Source: DAITQM01 sp039794245 (GTDB taxonomy: Bacteria > Pseudomonadota > Gammaproteobacteria > Xanthomonadales > Wenzhouxiangellaceae). From it: a DNA stretch of 54,226 nucleotides. The notes below the pieces were generated by a model. It was not told where the DNA came from. It worked only from the letters and a program-made list of their open reading frames with translations, and searched no databases. Shown here in pieces: positions 1-8,526 of the stretch (position 1 is the stretch's first letter; each line of letters begins with the position of its first letter). The position numbers and the translations under genes are program-made. The DNA is taken from positions 1-54,226 of the forward strand of contig JBDIVS010000019.1 of the NCBI GenBank assembly GCA_039794245.1. Direction: 5' to 3'.

Positions 1-420
1 TGCCGGCCTCGAGCCTGTCGGCCGATGCCTTCCGGCGGCTGCGGATTCTCAGACTGGACAATTCATGACTGTCCCGATGAAAGCCTGCTGACTCCGAAAG
101 TTGCCCTCTTCATGACTGTCCGGAAGTAACTGTCCTGTACCTGCCGGCCTCGAGCCTGTCGGCCGATGCCTTCCGGCGGCTGCGGATTCTCAGACTGGAC
201 AATTCATGACTGTCCCGATGAAAGCCTGCTGACTCCGAAAGTTGCCCTCTTCATGACTGTCCGGAAGTTGCCCTCTTCATGACTGTCCGGAAGTTGCCCT
301 CTTCATGACTGTCCGGAAGTTGCCCTCTTCATGACTGTCCGGAAGTTGCCCTCATCGATGACTGTCCCGAAGCGGGGCGTCCTGTCCCGAAGCGGGGCGT
401 CCCGATGCGGGCCTCGGGGC
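1..420. repeat. Nested direct repeats upstream of the DUF6502 gene
   Basis: No gene is visible here. A 126-bp block at 1-126 recurs at 142-267 with an offset of 141 bp. The block contains a 26-bp unit (101-126) that is then amplified as four head-to-tail copies at 242-267, 268-293, 294-319 and 320-345, followed by a degenerate fifth copy. A different 20-bp unit (TGTCCCGAAGCGGGGCGTCC) is duplicated exactly at 363-382 and 383-402. Most units contain the core TCATGACTGTCC. The same core, in the opposite orientation, appears at the right edge of the window. Units abut without spacers, so this is not a CRISPR array. Confidence 0.9.
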
Positions 421-444
421 CTTGAAAATTAATTTGCAAACTAC

Positions 445-480
445 TTGACAAAGCGAAATTTGTAATTTATATTACAAATA
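445..480 (+). promoter_or_regulatory. Sigma70-type promoter with overlapping palindromic operator
   Basis: A consensus -35 box TTGACA (445-450) is followed by a 17-bp spacer and a TATATT -10 box (468-473). The expected transcription start is about 480, which is also the A of the ATG of the next gene, so the mRNA would be leaderless or nearly so. A perfect 9-bp inverted repeat, ATTTGTAAT (458-466) and ATTACAAAT (471-479), separated by TTAT, covers the -10 box and ends one base before the start codon. A protein bound there should block transcription; autoregulation is an inference. Confidence 0.75.
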
Positions 481-1322
481 TGGACCGGAACCTGAACGAC
501 CTCGGAACGCTGAATGCGCTGGCCGGCGCTGCCGTCCGGATTTTCCGGCCGCTGGTCAAAATCCTGCTCAGTCACGGGGTGTCGTTCAAAACTTGCTCGG
601 ATTGGCTGCGCTGGTGCTACGCCGATGTGGCCATCCGGGAGTTTGCGATTCCCGGCCGCAAGCAGAGCAAATCACGGGTGGCGGTTCTCACCGGGCTGAC
701 CCGGCCTGATGTCGATCGGGTTTTGGCCATGCCCCCGCCGCACCAGTGTGCCCAGGACGAGCGATACAACCGGGCGGCGCGGGTGTTGTCGGCCTGGGCT
801 TATGAGCCCGATTATCAGGATCGATCGGGACGGCCCTTGACCCTGCCGTTCGAAGCGGCGGACGGCGCCCCCAGTTTTTCCTCGCTGGTCAACCGTTTCA
901 GCGGCGGCGCTCCACCGCGCGCCGTGCTCGACGACCTCGCCGGCAACCAGGCGGTGGCGATCGATGCGGCGCGCAATGTCACCTTGCAGCGCGCCAACTA
1001 CGTGACCGCGGACGAAAAATTCGACGAACACGCAGCGGTGATGGGTGATTCCTGCGGCCGCCTGCTCGGCACCATCGACCACAACATCGCCGGCGGACAG
1101 CACGACAAACTTCTGCAATTGATGGTGTATCACCGGGCGGTTCCGGCGGCCGAACTGCCCGCGGTCCGCCGCCATCTGGAAGAACAGGGCAGGGGTCTGG
1201 TCGGCGCCACGGACCGCTGGCTGCACCGGCGCTTCGGCGCTCGCAGCGAAACGCCGGCCAGCGATGCCTGCACCAGCGGTCTCGGTATTTATTATTTCGA
1301 GGAAACGACAGCACAACGATAA
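480..1322 (+). CDS. DUF6502 family protein
   Basis: This 280-residue protein matches the DUF6502 family by its N-terminal half. It has an RPLVKILLSHGVSFKTC segment near residues 24-40, then a basic RKQSKSRVAVLTGLTR segment near residues 60-75. The latter is typical of this family and resembles a helix-turn-helix. The C-terminal half (about 100-270) is helical and lacks recognisable catalytic motifs. The family function is not established; a DNA-binding role is suggested by the basic segment and by the palindrome over its own promoter. There is no Shine-Dalgarno site; the ATG coincides with the predicted transcription start. The next gene, a secreted repeat protein, begins 56 bp downstream and may be co-transcribed. 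Confidence 0.8.
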   Translation: MDRNLNDLGTLNALAGAAVRIFRPLVKILLSHGVSFKTCSDWLRWCYADVAIREFAIPGRKQSKSRVAVLTGLTRPDVDRVLAMPPPHQCAQDERYNRAARVLSAWAYEPDYQDRSGRPLTLPFEAADGAPSFSSLVNRFSGGAPPRAVLDDLAGNQAVAIDAARNVTLQRANYVTADEKFDEHAAVMGDSCGRLLGTIDHNIAGGQHDKLLQLMVYHRAVPAAELPAVRRHLEEQGRGLVGATDRWLHRRFGARSETPASDACTSGLGIYYFEETTAQR

Positions 1323-1378
1323 CGGGTACCCACGGGAGCTTATGTGTCAAGGTCAGTCAATATCCAGGAGAGATGGAA

Positions 1379-3016
1379 ATGAGAGCAGCGTTCAATAATC
1401 TACGGCGCATCGGCGGCGGCCTGTTGCAGGCCGCCTGTCTCGCAGCGTTGACCAGCGTCTGTGCCCAAGCGGTCACCATCACCCGCAGCATGACCGGGGC
1501 GTGGGATCTGCCGGAGCAGGCGGCTCACGGCATGATCATCACCGTCGGCACCAATGCCCAGGGCGAGAGGAACATGGTCGTCTTTTTGGCAACCTATGGC
1601 AATGACGGCCAAACGGCCTGGTTCACCGCGGTCGGCGGCGTCCAGGGCGATACGTTCAACGGCAATCTATCCCGGGTCTCGGGTCCGTCGTTTCTCGCCC
1701 CCAGCGGCACGCCGTTTACGGTCGAGCAGGTCGGCACCATGTCGATCACCTTCAGCGATTGCAACAACGGCCAGGCCAGTTTCATCACCCCGAACGAGGT
1801 GGTCGGCACCGGCGGTTTCCGTATCGCCCGGATCAGCGGATTGTTCAACGACAATTGTTCCGGCGGCGTATCCGATAATGCTCCGACCAACGGGGCGATC
1901 ACCGCGTTTACGGTCTTTCTGAACAATACCGGGGTCGATCCCGATGCCAGCGGCCGCGCCGTGTTCGAGGAACGGCCCGATGGCACCGAGTTTACGGTCA
2001 AGGTCGAGGATCTCGACGCCGGGGCTTACGACCTTGAAGTCGGCGGCATTGTCCGGGCCGTGATCGATGTCGCGCCGCGCCCGAGCGGTGGTACCGAAGG
2101 CGAAGTCGAATTCCGTTCGCCTCCCGAGCCGGGCAAGCTGCTGCTCGATTTCGATCCCCGCGGCCAGTCGATCGAGGTCAAACAGAACGGTATCGTGTTC
2201 CTCACTGCCGATGCTCCGGCCGGCGGCCCTCCGCCGCCACCACCCGGTGCGATGCCGCCGCCGTTCGGTCAATCCGAAATCGAAGTGTCACTCCTCAACG
2301 ACGGCGTGTTTCCGGCTGCCTCCGGCAAGGCCGAACTCGAACAGCGCCCGATGCGTGTCGATTTCAAAGTCGTGATCGAAGACGTCCCGCCGGGCGATTA
2401 CGTGCTGCTCGTCGCTGGCGTCGAGCGCGGCCTGATCAATGTCGCCGATACGCCAACCGGCGCTGAAGGCGAGATCGAATTCCGCTTCCCCGAGTCGCCC
2501 GGCAAGCTGTTGCTTGACTTCGATCCGCTCGGCCAGCCTATCGCGATCCAGGATCTTACCGCCCAGCAGATCATGCACGTCGATTTCCCGGCCACCGGTA
2601 ATGGCGGCGATGACGACACGGGCGACGCTGATAACGGCGACGCTGATAACGGCGACGACGATAACGGTGACGCCGATAACGGTGATGACAACGGCGATGG
2701 TGAGGTGACGATTACCGTTGGCCTCGACAATGTCGGTCCCGATCCGGATGCCAGCGGCAGCGCCGAATTCACACAGCACCCAGGCCGCACCGAGTTCGAC
2801 GTCGAAGTCGAGGATCTCGACAACGGCATGTACGAGTTACTGGTCGGCGGCGTGGCGCGGGCGATGATCATGGTTGACGACGGTGAAGGCGAAGTCGAAT
2901 TTCGCGATCCGCCGATGATGGGCGATCTGCCACTCGATTTCGATCCGCGCGGCCAGGCGATCGAAATTGCACAGAGCGGCACCGTGTTCCTCAGCGCCGT
3001 TCTGCCTGGCAATTAA
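1379..3016 (+). CDS. Secreted protein with three tandem ~100-residue repeats and an acidic linker
   Basis: This is a 545-residue secreted protein of unknown function. It starts with a Sec-type signal peptide (basic N-terminus, hydrophobic core, cleavage likely after VCAQA). The N-terminal domain contains a GAWDLPEQAAHGM segment and two cysteines (DCNN, DNCSG), of a type seen in many gammaproteobacterial secreted proteins. Three related repeats follow, encoded near 1906-2220, 2271-2600 and 2703-3016. Each carries a DASG-type start, an E-D-L/V-x-x-G-x-Y core, a G-E-V/I-E-F strand and an L-x-L-D-F-D-P-x-G-Q motif. Repeats 1 and 2 are joined by a proline-rich linker. Repeats 2 and 3 are joined by an Asp/Asn/Gly linker (about 2606-2700) that could bind calcium, which is an inference. 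The ATG at 1379 is chosen over 1373 because AGGAG (1366-1370) lies 8 bp before it. Confidence 0.75.
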   Translation: MRAAFNNLRRIGGGLLQAACLAALTSVCAQAVTITRSMTGAWDLPEQAAHGMIITVGTNAQGERNMVVFLATYGNDGQTAWFTAVGGVQGDTFNGNLSRVSGPSFLAPSGTPFTVEQVGTMSITFSDCNNGQASFITPNEVVGTGGFRIARISGLFNDNCSGGVSDNAPTNGAITAFTVFLNNTGVDPDASGRAVFEERPDGTEFTVKVEDLDAGAYDLEVGGIVRAVIDVAPRPSGGTEGEVEFRSPPEPGKLLLDFDPRGQSIEVKQNGIVFLTADAPAGGPPPPPPGAMPPPFGQSEIEVSLLNDGVFPAASGKAELEQRPMRVDFKVVIEDVPPGDYVLLVAGVERGLINVADTPTGAEGEIEFRFPESPGKLLLDFDPLGQPIAIQDLTAQQIMHVDFPATGNGGDDDTGDADNGDADNGDDDNGDADNGDDNGDGEVTITVGLDNVGPDPDASGSAEFTQHPGRTEFDVEVEDLDNGMYELLVGGVARAMIMVDDGEGEVEFRDPPMMGDLPLDFDPRGQAIEIAQSGTVFLSAVLPGN

Positions 3017-3120
3017 CGAGCAAACGGATCAACGAACGACGATCTCAATTGTATCTCCAAAGGACCCTTTCGCCAGCCTCCGCTAGGCGCGAAACACCGG
3101 CCACGGACGGCTACCCCGCA

Positions 3121-3160
3121 CCCATTCGCTCCATGGAAGGAGCGGGCGGGTTTTTTTTAT
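3121..3160 (+). terminator. Rho-independent terminator after the secreted repeat protein
   Basis: CGCTCC (3127-3132) pairs with GGAGCG (3139-3144) around a 6-nt loop. The stem is extended by G-T pairs and a CCC/GGG clamp (3121-3123 with 3148-3150). Eight T residues follow immediately (3151-3158). It ends the transcript of the gene pair that starts at 480. Confidence 0.9.
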
Positions 3161-3170
3161 AACGCGTGCG

Positions 3171-3198
3171 TTTCCACCCTACTAGGCGCTGCTACAAT
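3171..3198 (+). promoter_or_regulatory. Putative promoter of the DUF1207 gene
   Basis: A TACAAT -10 box (3193-3198) has a weak TTTCCA -35 box (3171-3176) 16 bp upstream. It lies just after the terminator and about 30 bp before the chosen start codon. Confidence 0.5.
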
Positions 3199-3226
3199 GC
3201 CGCCCTTCGTGATAAAGGGGTCGATC

Positions 3227-4231
3227 ATGCCAGGCAGAGGCGCCGCTCTCGTATTGTTTTTCCTGGTGTCGCCGCCGCTGTGGGGCGAAGAGGCGGCTTA
3301 CGATTGCGTCGCGATCGACGATCCGGCATTGCGCCTTGCGTGCTACGACCGGCTGTTCGACCGCCCGGCCGATGCACTTCCGGTAGGCGCCGCCCTACCG
3401 GTGGCCGAAAACGACGGTGACCACCGTCCCGCCACCCAGGCGGCCGGCGAGTGGCTGCCGGACACCGCCGATTTCCCGCGGCTGATCGCCGATCCGAAGG
3501 AGCAGCAGTTTTTCTTTTCCTTCGGCAACCTCGATTTTCCGGCGGTGCGCGGCGATATCGCCGCTTCGCTGGTCGGCCTCGGCGACCGTATCGGCCTGTA
3601 CCGCTTCCCACCCAGCGACAATGGCGCCTACTGGCAGATCAACGCCGTCGGTGGCCTGTTCGCGCAGTTCGATATCGACGATTTCAACGACAGCGACAGC
3701 GGCGGCGACCTGCTCAATGCCGACTATACCATCGGCGTTACGGCCCATCGACTCTCCGGCCCGCATGCCTTACGCCTGAAACTGTTCCACGAAAGCACTC
3801 ATCTCGGCGACGAGTTGCTGATCGAAGATCCGGAATTTCTAATCAACCGGCTCAATTATTCCTACGAGGCGTTCGATGCGCTGTACGCCTACACCACCGG
3901 ACCGTGGCGGGCCTATGGCGGCGGCCGGGTCCACCTCCGGCGCGACCCCGAAGGCGTCCAGCGCTTTCAGCTCAACGCCGGCCTCGAATATCGCGGCACC
4001 TCGCCGCTCGTCCTCGCCGCCTACCCGGTCGCCGGCCTCGACCTGCGCGCCTGGAACCAGAACGACTGGGATCCGACGATCAGCGTCAAAGGCGGCCTCG
4101 AATGGCGCGGCAAGGACGTCGACCGCTACCTGCGCCTGCTCGTCGAATACCTCGACGGCCCATCGCCCTTCGGCCAGTTTTTCAGCGACAACCTCGACTA
4201 CCTGGGCGCCGGCCTGTACTTCGGCTTCTGA
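3227..4231 (+). CDS. DUF1207 family outer-membrane/periplasmic protein
   Basis: This 334-residue envelope protein belongs to the DUF1207 family by its overall pattern: an FPRLIADPKEQQFFFSFGN opening, alternating strands rich in aromatic and acidic residues, and a terminal GAGLYFGF that looks like the closing beta-strand of an outer-membrane barrel. A signal peptide ends at about residue 20. Just after it is a C-x-x-x-x-D-P-x-x-R-L-x-C-Y-D motif common in small periplasmic proteins. The start at 3227 is preferred over an upstream ATG at 3197 because AAGGGG lies 6 bp before it and the signal peptide then begins the protein. The upstream ATG overlaps the TACAAT -10 box. Function is unknown. Confidence 0.8.
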   Translation: MPGRGAALVLFFLVSPPLWGEEAAYDCVAIDDPALRLACYDRLFDRPADALPVGAALPVAENDGDHRPATQAAGEWLPDTADFPRLIADPKEQQFFFSFGNLDFPAVRGDIAASLVGLGDRIGLYRFPPSDNGAYWQINAVGGLFAQFDIDDFNDSDSGGDLLNADYTIGVTAHRLSGPHALRLKLFHESTHLGDELLIEDPEFLINRLNYSYEAFDALYAYTTGPWRAYGGGRVHLRRDPEGVQRFQLNAGLEYRGTSPLVLAAYPVAGLDLRAWNQNDWDPTISVKGGLEWRGKDVDRYLRLLVEYLDGPSPFGQFFSDNLDYLGAGLYFGF

Positions 4232-4248
4232 TCTCCCCCGTCCTGCGC

Positions 4249-4254
4249 TACAAT
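4249..4254 (+). promoter_or_regulatory. -10 box of tRNA-Ser
   Basis: TACAAT 12 bp before the mature tRNA 5' end; a weak -35 (TTCTGA, 4226-4231) is spaced 17 bp upstream. Confidence 0.45.
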
Positions 4255-4266
4255 GCCCGCCCAAGC

Positions 4267-4404
<138 letters not shown>

Positions 4405-4499
4405 AGTAGGCACGCCTGATTGACCATCCGTTCTACTGCGGCGGCACCATGACTGCGGCTTCGGACCCGACATGCAGCCGAAGCCATCGGTTACAATCA

Positions 4500-4614
4500 G
4501 CGCCCGGCGGCCTTCGCCGGTCGCTCCGCGGTGCGGTGCTCGTGAACCCCGTCAGGCCCGGAAGGGAGCAGCGGCAGCGGGCCTCGCAGGCGCCGGAATC
4601 CGGCGGGCGGAGGT
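4500..4614 (+). ncRNA. ffs: Signal recognition particle RNA (4.5S type)
   Basis: The conserved SRP Alu-less domain IV core is present: GTCAGGCCCGGAAGGGAGCA, with the GGAA tetraloop and the asymmetric A/C bulges that bind Ffh (about 4551-4570). Flanking GC-rich arms pair (GGTGCTCG.../...GCGGGCC, and CCGGCG-type segments at both ends). A TACAAT -10 box (4492-4497) is placed to start transcription near 4503. The position directly before dnaX is common in gammaproteobacteria. The exact ends are estimated; the 3' end may be the T-rich run near 4619-4632. It acts with Ffh in co-translational membrane targeting. Confidence 0.88.
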
Positions 4615-4663
4615 TGCCTTTTGTACTCTTTTGCACGCCACATCGAAGCTTGAAATCCGGACG

Positions 4664-6340
4664 ATGAGCTACACCGTACTGGCCCGCCGCTGGCGCCCGC
4701 GCCGTTTCGCCGATCTCGTCGGCCAGGAACACGTGGTCCAGGCGTTGACCAACGGTCTGGCGCAAGGCCGCCTGCACCACGCCTTTTTGTTTACCGGCAC
4801 CCGCGGTGTCGGCAAGACGACGATCGCCCGCATCCTGACCAAATCGTTGAATTGCGAGCAGGGGGTCAGCGCCGAGCCGTGCGGCGAGTGCGCGGCGTGC
4901 AAGGACATCGACAGCGGCCGTTTCGTCGATCTTCTGGAGATCGACGCCGCCTCCAGGACCAAGGTCGAGGATACCCGCGAGATCCTCGACAACGTGCCGT
5001 ATATGCCGGTCCGCGGCCGCTACAAGGTGTATCTGATCGACGAAGTCCACATGCTCTCGACCAGCAGTTTCAACGCCCTGCTGAAAACCCTCGAAGAGCC
5101 GCCGGAGCATGTCAAGTTCCTGCTGGCGACGACCGATCCGGAAAAGATTCCGGTGACGATCCTGTCGCGCTGCCTGCGTTTCAATCTGCGCCGCATGCGG
5201 CCCGAGGAAATTTCAGGATATCTCGACAAGATGCTGGCCGAAGCCGAAATCGACCACGACACCGCGGCCCTGGCGCTGATCGCCCGCGCCGCGGACGGCA
5301 GCATGCGCGACGCACTCAGCCTGCTCGATCAGGCTCTGGCTTTCGGCAACGGCAGGCTGCGCGAGGCGGAAACCCGCGAAATGCTCGGCATGGTCGAGCA
5401 GCGTCACCTGGAGCGCCTGCTCGCGGCGCTGGCCGCCGGTGACGGCGAAACGATGCTGGCGGTGGCCGGCGAGTTGTGGCAGATGGGTCTGCCGCCCGAA
5501 CGCCTGCTGGCCGAGTTGCTGCACGTGCTGCACCGGATCGCGGTGTTGCAACAGATCCCCGAACACTCAGACCCGGCGAATCCGGAAGACGACGCGGCGC
5601 GTGCCCTGCAGCAGTATTTCGACCCCGAGGCCGTGCAGTTGTATTACCAGATCGCACTGCACGGTATCCGCGACCTGGCGATCGCCCCGGATGCCCGGAT
5701 CGCGCTGGAAATGACCCTGTTGCGCCTTTTGGCCTTTGCCCCCGAGGAGGCACCGGCTGCCGGTAGCCCGGGCCCGAAAAGCAGATCGTCCCGGCGCCCA
5801 GCGGCCGGGCCGGAAACCCGGCAGCCCGCCCCACCGCCTGAAGCGGCGAGAGCTGAAACCGCAGCCGGTCGGCTGTCCGATACGGCCAGTGCCGGGAGGA
5901 TCGCCGAACCGCCACCGGCGGCCGGGGGCGCCGCGCCGCCGGCGGAATACCCCACCGCGGAGAGTTGGCCCGACTGGCTGGCCCGCCTCGAACTCGAACC
6001 CATTACCCGCGAATACGCCGCGCACCTGGCGCTGGCCGAACATGACGGCAAGGCGCTGTGGCGCTTCACGATCGGCCGCGAGTCGGCTTTTCTCGACACC
6101 GAAAGGCAGCGCGCGGCGCTGGGCGCGGCCCTGGCCAGGCACTTCGGAAGGCCCGTCGAGATCCGGGTCGGGACCACCGACGGGCCGCTGGAAACCCATG
6201 CCCGGCGGCGGCGCGCGGCCGCCGATGCCGTCCAGGAAAACGCCGAGCGGGCGATCGGCAGCGATCCTGTGGTGCGCGCCCTGCAGCAGGAACTGGGAGC
6301 CCGGATCGTCCCCGGTTCAACCCGCCCGGCCACGCCGTGA
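4664..6340 (+). CDS. dnaX: DNA polymerase III subunits gamma/tau
   Basis: The 558-residue clamp-loader ATPase starts at ATG 4664 (MSYTVLARRWRPRRFADLVG), the usual DnaX N-terminus; a longer reading frame would run back through the SRP RNA. Walker A is GTRGVGKTT near residue 45, a zinc module (C-x8-C-x2-C-x2-C pattern) follows, then the DEVHMLS Walker B and the LLATTDPEKIPVTILSRC sensor region. Residues about 360-460 are a proline/alanine-rich linker. The last ~110 residues form the tau-type C-terminal domain ending in an ERAIGSDPVVRALQ-like helix, which contacts the polymerase core. I see no A-AAA-AAG slippery site, so only the full-length product is predicted. It is followed by ybaB and recR, the usual order. 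Confidence 0.97.
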   Translation: MSYTVLARRWRPRRFADLVGQEHVVQALTNGLAQGRLHHAFLFTGTRGVGKTTIARILTKSLNCEQGVSAEPCGECAACKDIDSGRFVDLLEIDAASRTKVEDTREILDNVPYMPVRGRYKVYLIDEVHMLSTSSFNALLKTLEEPPEHVKFLLATTDPEKIPVTILSRCLRFNLRRMRPEEISGYLDKMLAEAEIDHDTAALALIARAADGSMRDALSLLDQALAFGNGRLREAETREMLGMVEQRHLERLLAALAAGDGETMLAVAGELWQMGLPPERLLAELLHVLHRIAVLQQIPEHSDPANPEDDAARALQQYFDPEAVQLYYQIALHGIRDLAIAPDARIALEMTLLRLLAFAPEEAPAAGSPGPKSRSSRRPAAGPETRQPAPPPEAARAETAAGRLSDTASAGRIAEPPPAAGGAAPPAEYPTAESWPDWLARLELEPITREYAAHLALAEHDGKALWRFTIGRESAFLDTERQRAALGAALARHFGRPVEIRVGTTDGPLETHARRRRAAADAVQENAERAIGSDPVVRALQQELGARIVPGSTRPATP

Positions 6341-6389
6341 GCGCCGCTTTCCACTCGCCGCCCGCCTCGTTCACCATCTCAGGCACAAC

Positions 6390-6716
6390 ATGAAAAACAG
6401 TCTTGCCGGCTTGCTGCAGCAAGCCCAGAAAATGCAGGAACAACTGCAAACGGCGCAGGCCGAATTGAAAAATCTCGAAGTCACCGGCGAAGCCGGCGGC
6501 GGCCTGGTCAAGGTCACGATGAACGGCCACCATCAGGTGCGCCGCCTGGCGATCGCGCCGTCGCTGCTCGCCGACGGCGACGCCGAACTGCTCGCCGATC
6601 TCGTTGCCGCCGCGGTCAACGACGCGGTGCGCCGGGTGGGCGAACTGGGCGCCGAGAAAATGTCCGGCCTGACCGGCGGCCTGAACCTGCCGGCCGGGTT
6701 CCCGAAAATTTTCTAA
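6390..6716 (+). CDS. ybaB: YbaB/EbfC family nucleoid-associated protein
   Basis: The 108-residue protein has the YbaB/EbfC pattern: an N-terminal helical stretch (LLQQAQKMQEQLQTAQAEL), the V-T-G-E-A-G-G-G-L-V-K-V-T-M-N-G strand core, and a C-terminal ML/GGLNLPAGF-type tail. Members are dimeric DNA-binding proteins. It lies between dnaX and recR with gaps of 49 and 17 bp, so the three are probably one operon. Two stop codons in a row (TAATAA) end it. Confidence 0.95.
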   Translation: MKNSLAGLLQQAQKMQEQLQTAQAELKNLEVTGEAGGGLVKVTMNGHHQVRRLAIAPSLLADGDAELLADLVAAAVNDAVRRVGELGAEKMSGLTGGLNLPAGFPKIF

Positions 6717-6733
6717 TAATTCCTAAGCGCGCA

Positions 6734-7339
6734 ATGAGTGACGAGCTGTTGACAAGACTGATCGACAGCCTGCGCGTGCTGCCCGGCGTCGGGCCGCGCA
6801 GCGCCCAGCGCATGGCCCTGCACCTGCTCGAACGCGATCGGGCCGGCGGGCGCCGGCTCGCCGCCGATTTGACCCTGGCGCTCGAGCGCATCGGCCATTG
6901 CGAGGTCTGCCGCAATTTCACCGAGCAGGATGTGTGCGCCTTGTGCCGCAATCCCCAGCGTGACGACAGCGTGTTGTGCATTGTTGAAACCCCGGCCGAC
7001 GTGCTGGCCATTGAGCAGGCCGGGGTATTCTCCGGCCGCTATTTCGTCCTTCTCGGCCGCCTGTCGCCGCTCGATGGCATCGGACCGGAGGATCTCGGTT
7101 TCGATCTTCTGGAAAAACGCCTGGCCACCGGCACCGTGCGTGAGGTGGTGATCGCCACCAATGCCACGGTCGAGGGCGAGGCAACCGCCTGGTACCTGCA
7201 CGAAATGGCGCGCCGTCAGGGTCTTGTGGTCAGCCGGATCGCCCACGGCGTACCGCTGGGCGGTGAGTTGGAGCAGATCGACCGCTCGACGCTGGCTTTG
7301 GCCTTCACGCAGCGGCTGCCACTCGACAAACAGGGGTAG
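6734..7339 (+). CDS. recR: Recombination mediator protein RecR
   Basis: The 201-residue protein matches RecR throughout. A helix-hairpin-helix (LRVLPGVGPRSAQRMALHLL, residues 14-33) is followed by a zinc finger (C-x2-C-x8-C-x2-C, CEVC...CALC, residues 57-72). A Toprim domain follows (LCIVETPADVLAIEQAG onward), with the Walker-like HGVPLGGELEQID segment near the C-terminus. RecR works with RecF/RecO to load RecA on gapped DNA. Length is normal for the family. Confidence 0.97.
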   Translation: MSDELLTRLIDSLRVLPGVGPRSAQRMALHLLERDRAGGRRLAADLTLALERIGHCEVCRNFTEQDVCALCRNPQRDDSVLCIVETPADVLAIEQAGVFSGRYFVLLGRLSPLDGIGPEDLGFDLLEKRLATGTVREVVIATNATVEGEATAWYLHEMARRQGLVVSRIAHGVPLGGELEQIDRSTLALAFTQRLPLDKQG

Positions 7340-7392
7340 GTCACCAGGCTGCACGTTACACTGGACAACCCGAACCGACGACGAGTTAGACG

Positions 7393-8526
7393 ATGCCGGA
7401 GGAACGAGATCCAGGTGAAGTGTACCGGCCGGTGGGCGACTGGACACTGGCTGGCATCCCGGCGGATGCACCGCCGGCCACCTGGCGCAGTGGCGGCGAG
7501 GGCGGTATTCACGAAGTGGCGCCGGCGCGCTACGCACGTCTCGATTTTTCCGGGCTCGGGCGCCTCGATACCGCCGGCGCCGTGCGCCTGCTGCAAGTGC
7601 TGCCCGCCAGTACGCTGGACGCAGTGGGCGAACATCTCGACCATATCGGTCCCCGGCAACTCGCCTTTGTCGAAGCCGTGGCGCGCGCCCTGCACGCCGG
7701 CTGCCCGCCGCGCCGCCACCCGCCAAGCCTGTATGCCCTGATGGAACGCACCGGCCGCTGGGTGGTCGCCGCCTGGCAGCCCGGCGTGCTGCTCCTCAGT
7801 TTCGTCGGCCAGGTGCTGATCACGTTCGTCCGCGTCGTGCTGCATCCGGCCCGCTTGCGTTTCACTTCGGTCGTTTACCACATGGAAGCGGTGGGGCTCG
7901 ATGCGGTACCGATTGTCTCCACGCTGAGTTTTATGGTCGGCGCGGTGGTCGCCTTTCTCGGCGCGACGATACTGAAGGACTATGGCGCCGAGGTGTTCAC
8001 CGTGCAACTGGTGTCGTATTCGTTTCTGCGCGAGTTTGCCGTCGTGCTGAGCGCCATTCTGCTCGCCGGCCGTTCGGGCAGCGCTTTTACGGCGCAGATC
8101 GGGGCGATGAAAAGCAACGAGGAAATCGATGCGCTGCGCACGATCGGCGTCGATCCGGTCGAGGTGCTGGTCGTACCGCGCCTGATCGCCTTGTTGGTCA
8201 TGATGCCGGTTTTAACGCTGCTTTCGATGATCATGGGCATCGCCGGCGGCGGCCTGGCCCTGATCGGCACGATCGACTTGACGCCCGGCGCCTTCACCGC
8301 GCGCCTGCAGGAAACGACCGAGCTTCGGCATTTCTGGGTGGGGATCAGCAAGGCGCCGGTGTTCGCCTATATCATCGCCACTGTCGGCTGCCTGGAAGGA
8401 TTGAAGGTCTCAGGCAGCGCCGAATCGGTCGGCCGGCACACGACGTCATCCGTTGTGCAGTCGATTTTTCTGGTGATCATTTTCGACGCCATTTTCGCAA
8501 TCTACTTCATCGAGATCGGGCTGTGA
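7393..8526 (+). CDS. MlaE-family lipid ABC transporter permease with N-terminal STAS-like domain
   Basis: This is a 377-residue inner-membrane permease. Residues 1-~115 resemble a STAS domain (ARLDFSGLGRLDTAGAVRLLQ). The rest is a MlaE permease with five to six membrane segments and the family motif FLREFAVVLSAILLAGRSGSAF, then an EIDALRTIGVDPVEVLVVPR coupling segment. Fusion of STAS to MlaE is a known architecture. It is followed by the ATPase with a 4-nt start/stop overlap, then by an MCE protein and a lipoprotein. The four together should form a machine moving phospholipids or other lipids between inner and outer membranes. Substrate and direction are not visible in sequence. Confidence 0.92.
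   Translation: MPEERDPGEVYRPVGDWTLAGIPADAPPATWRSGGEGGIHEVAPARYARLDFSGLGRLDTAGAVRLLQVLPASTLDAVGEHLDHIGPRQLAFVEAVARALHAGCPPRRHPPSLYALMERTGRWVVAAWQPGVLLLSFVGQVLITFVRVVLHPARLRFTSVVYHMEAVGLDAVPIVSTLSFMVGAVVAFLGATILKDYGAEVFTVQLVSYSFLREFAVVLSAILLAGRSGSAFTAQIGAMKSNEEIDALRTIGVDPVEVLVVPRLIALLVMMPVLTLLSMIMGIAGGGLALIGTIDLTPGAFTARLQETTELRHFWVGISKAPVFAYIIATVGCLEGLKVSGSAESVGRHTTSSVVQSIFLVIIFDAIFAIYFIEIGL

Noticed and set aside
242..345. CRISPR-like array of four 26-bp repeats
   Set aside because: Units abut with no unique spacers, and no cas gene is near.
4664..6340. Programmed frameshift for a short gamma form of DnaX
   Set aside because: No A-AAA-AAG or similar slippery run with a following stop was found in the expected region.
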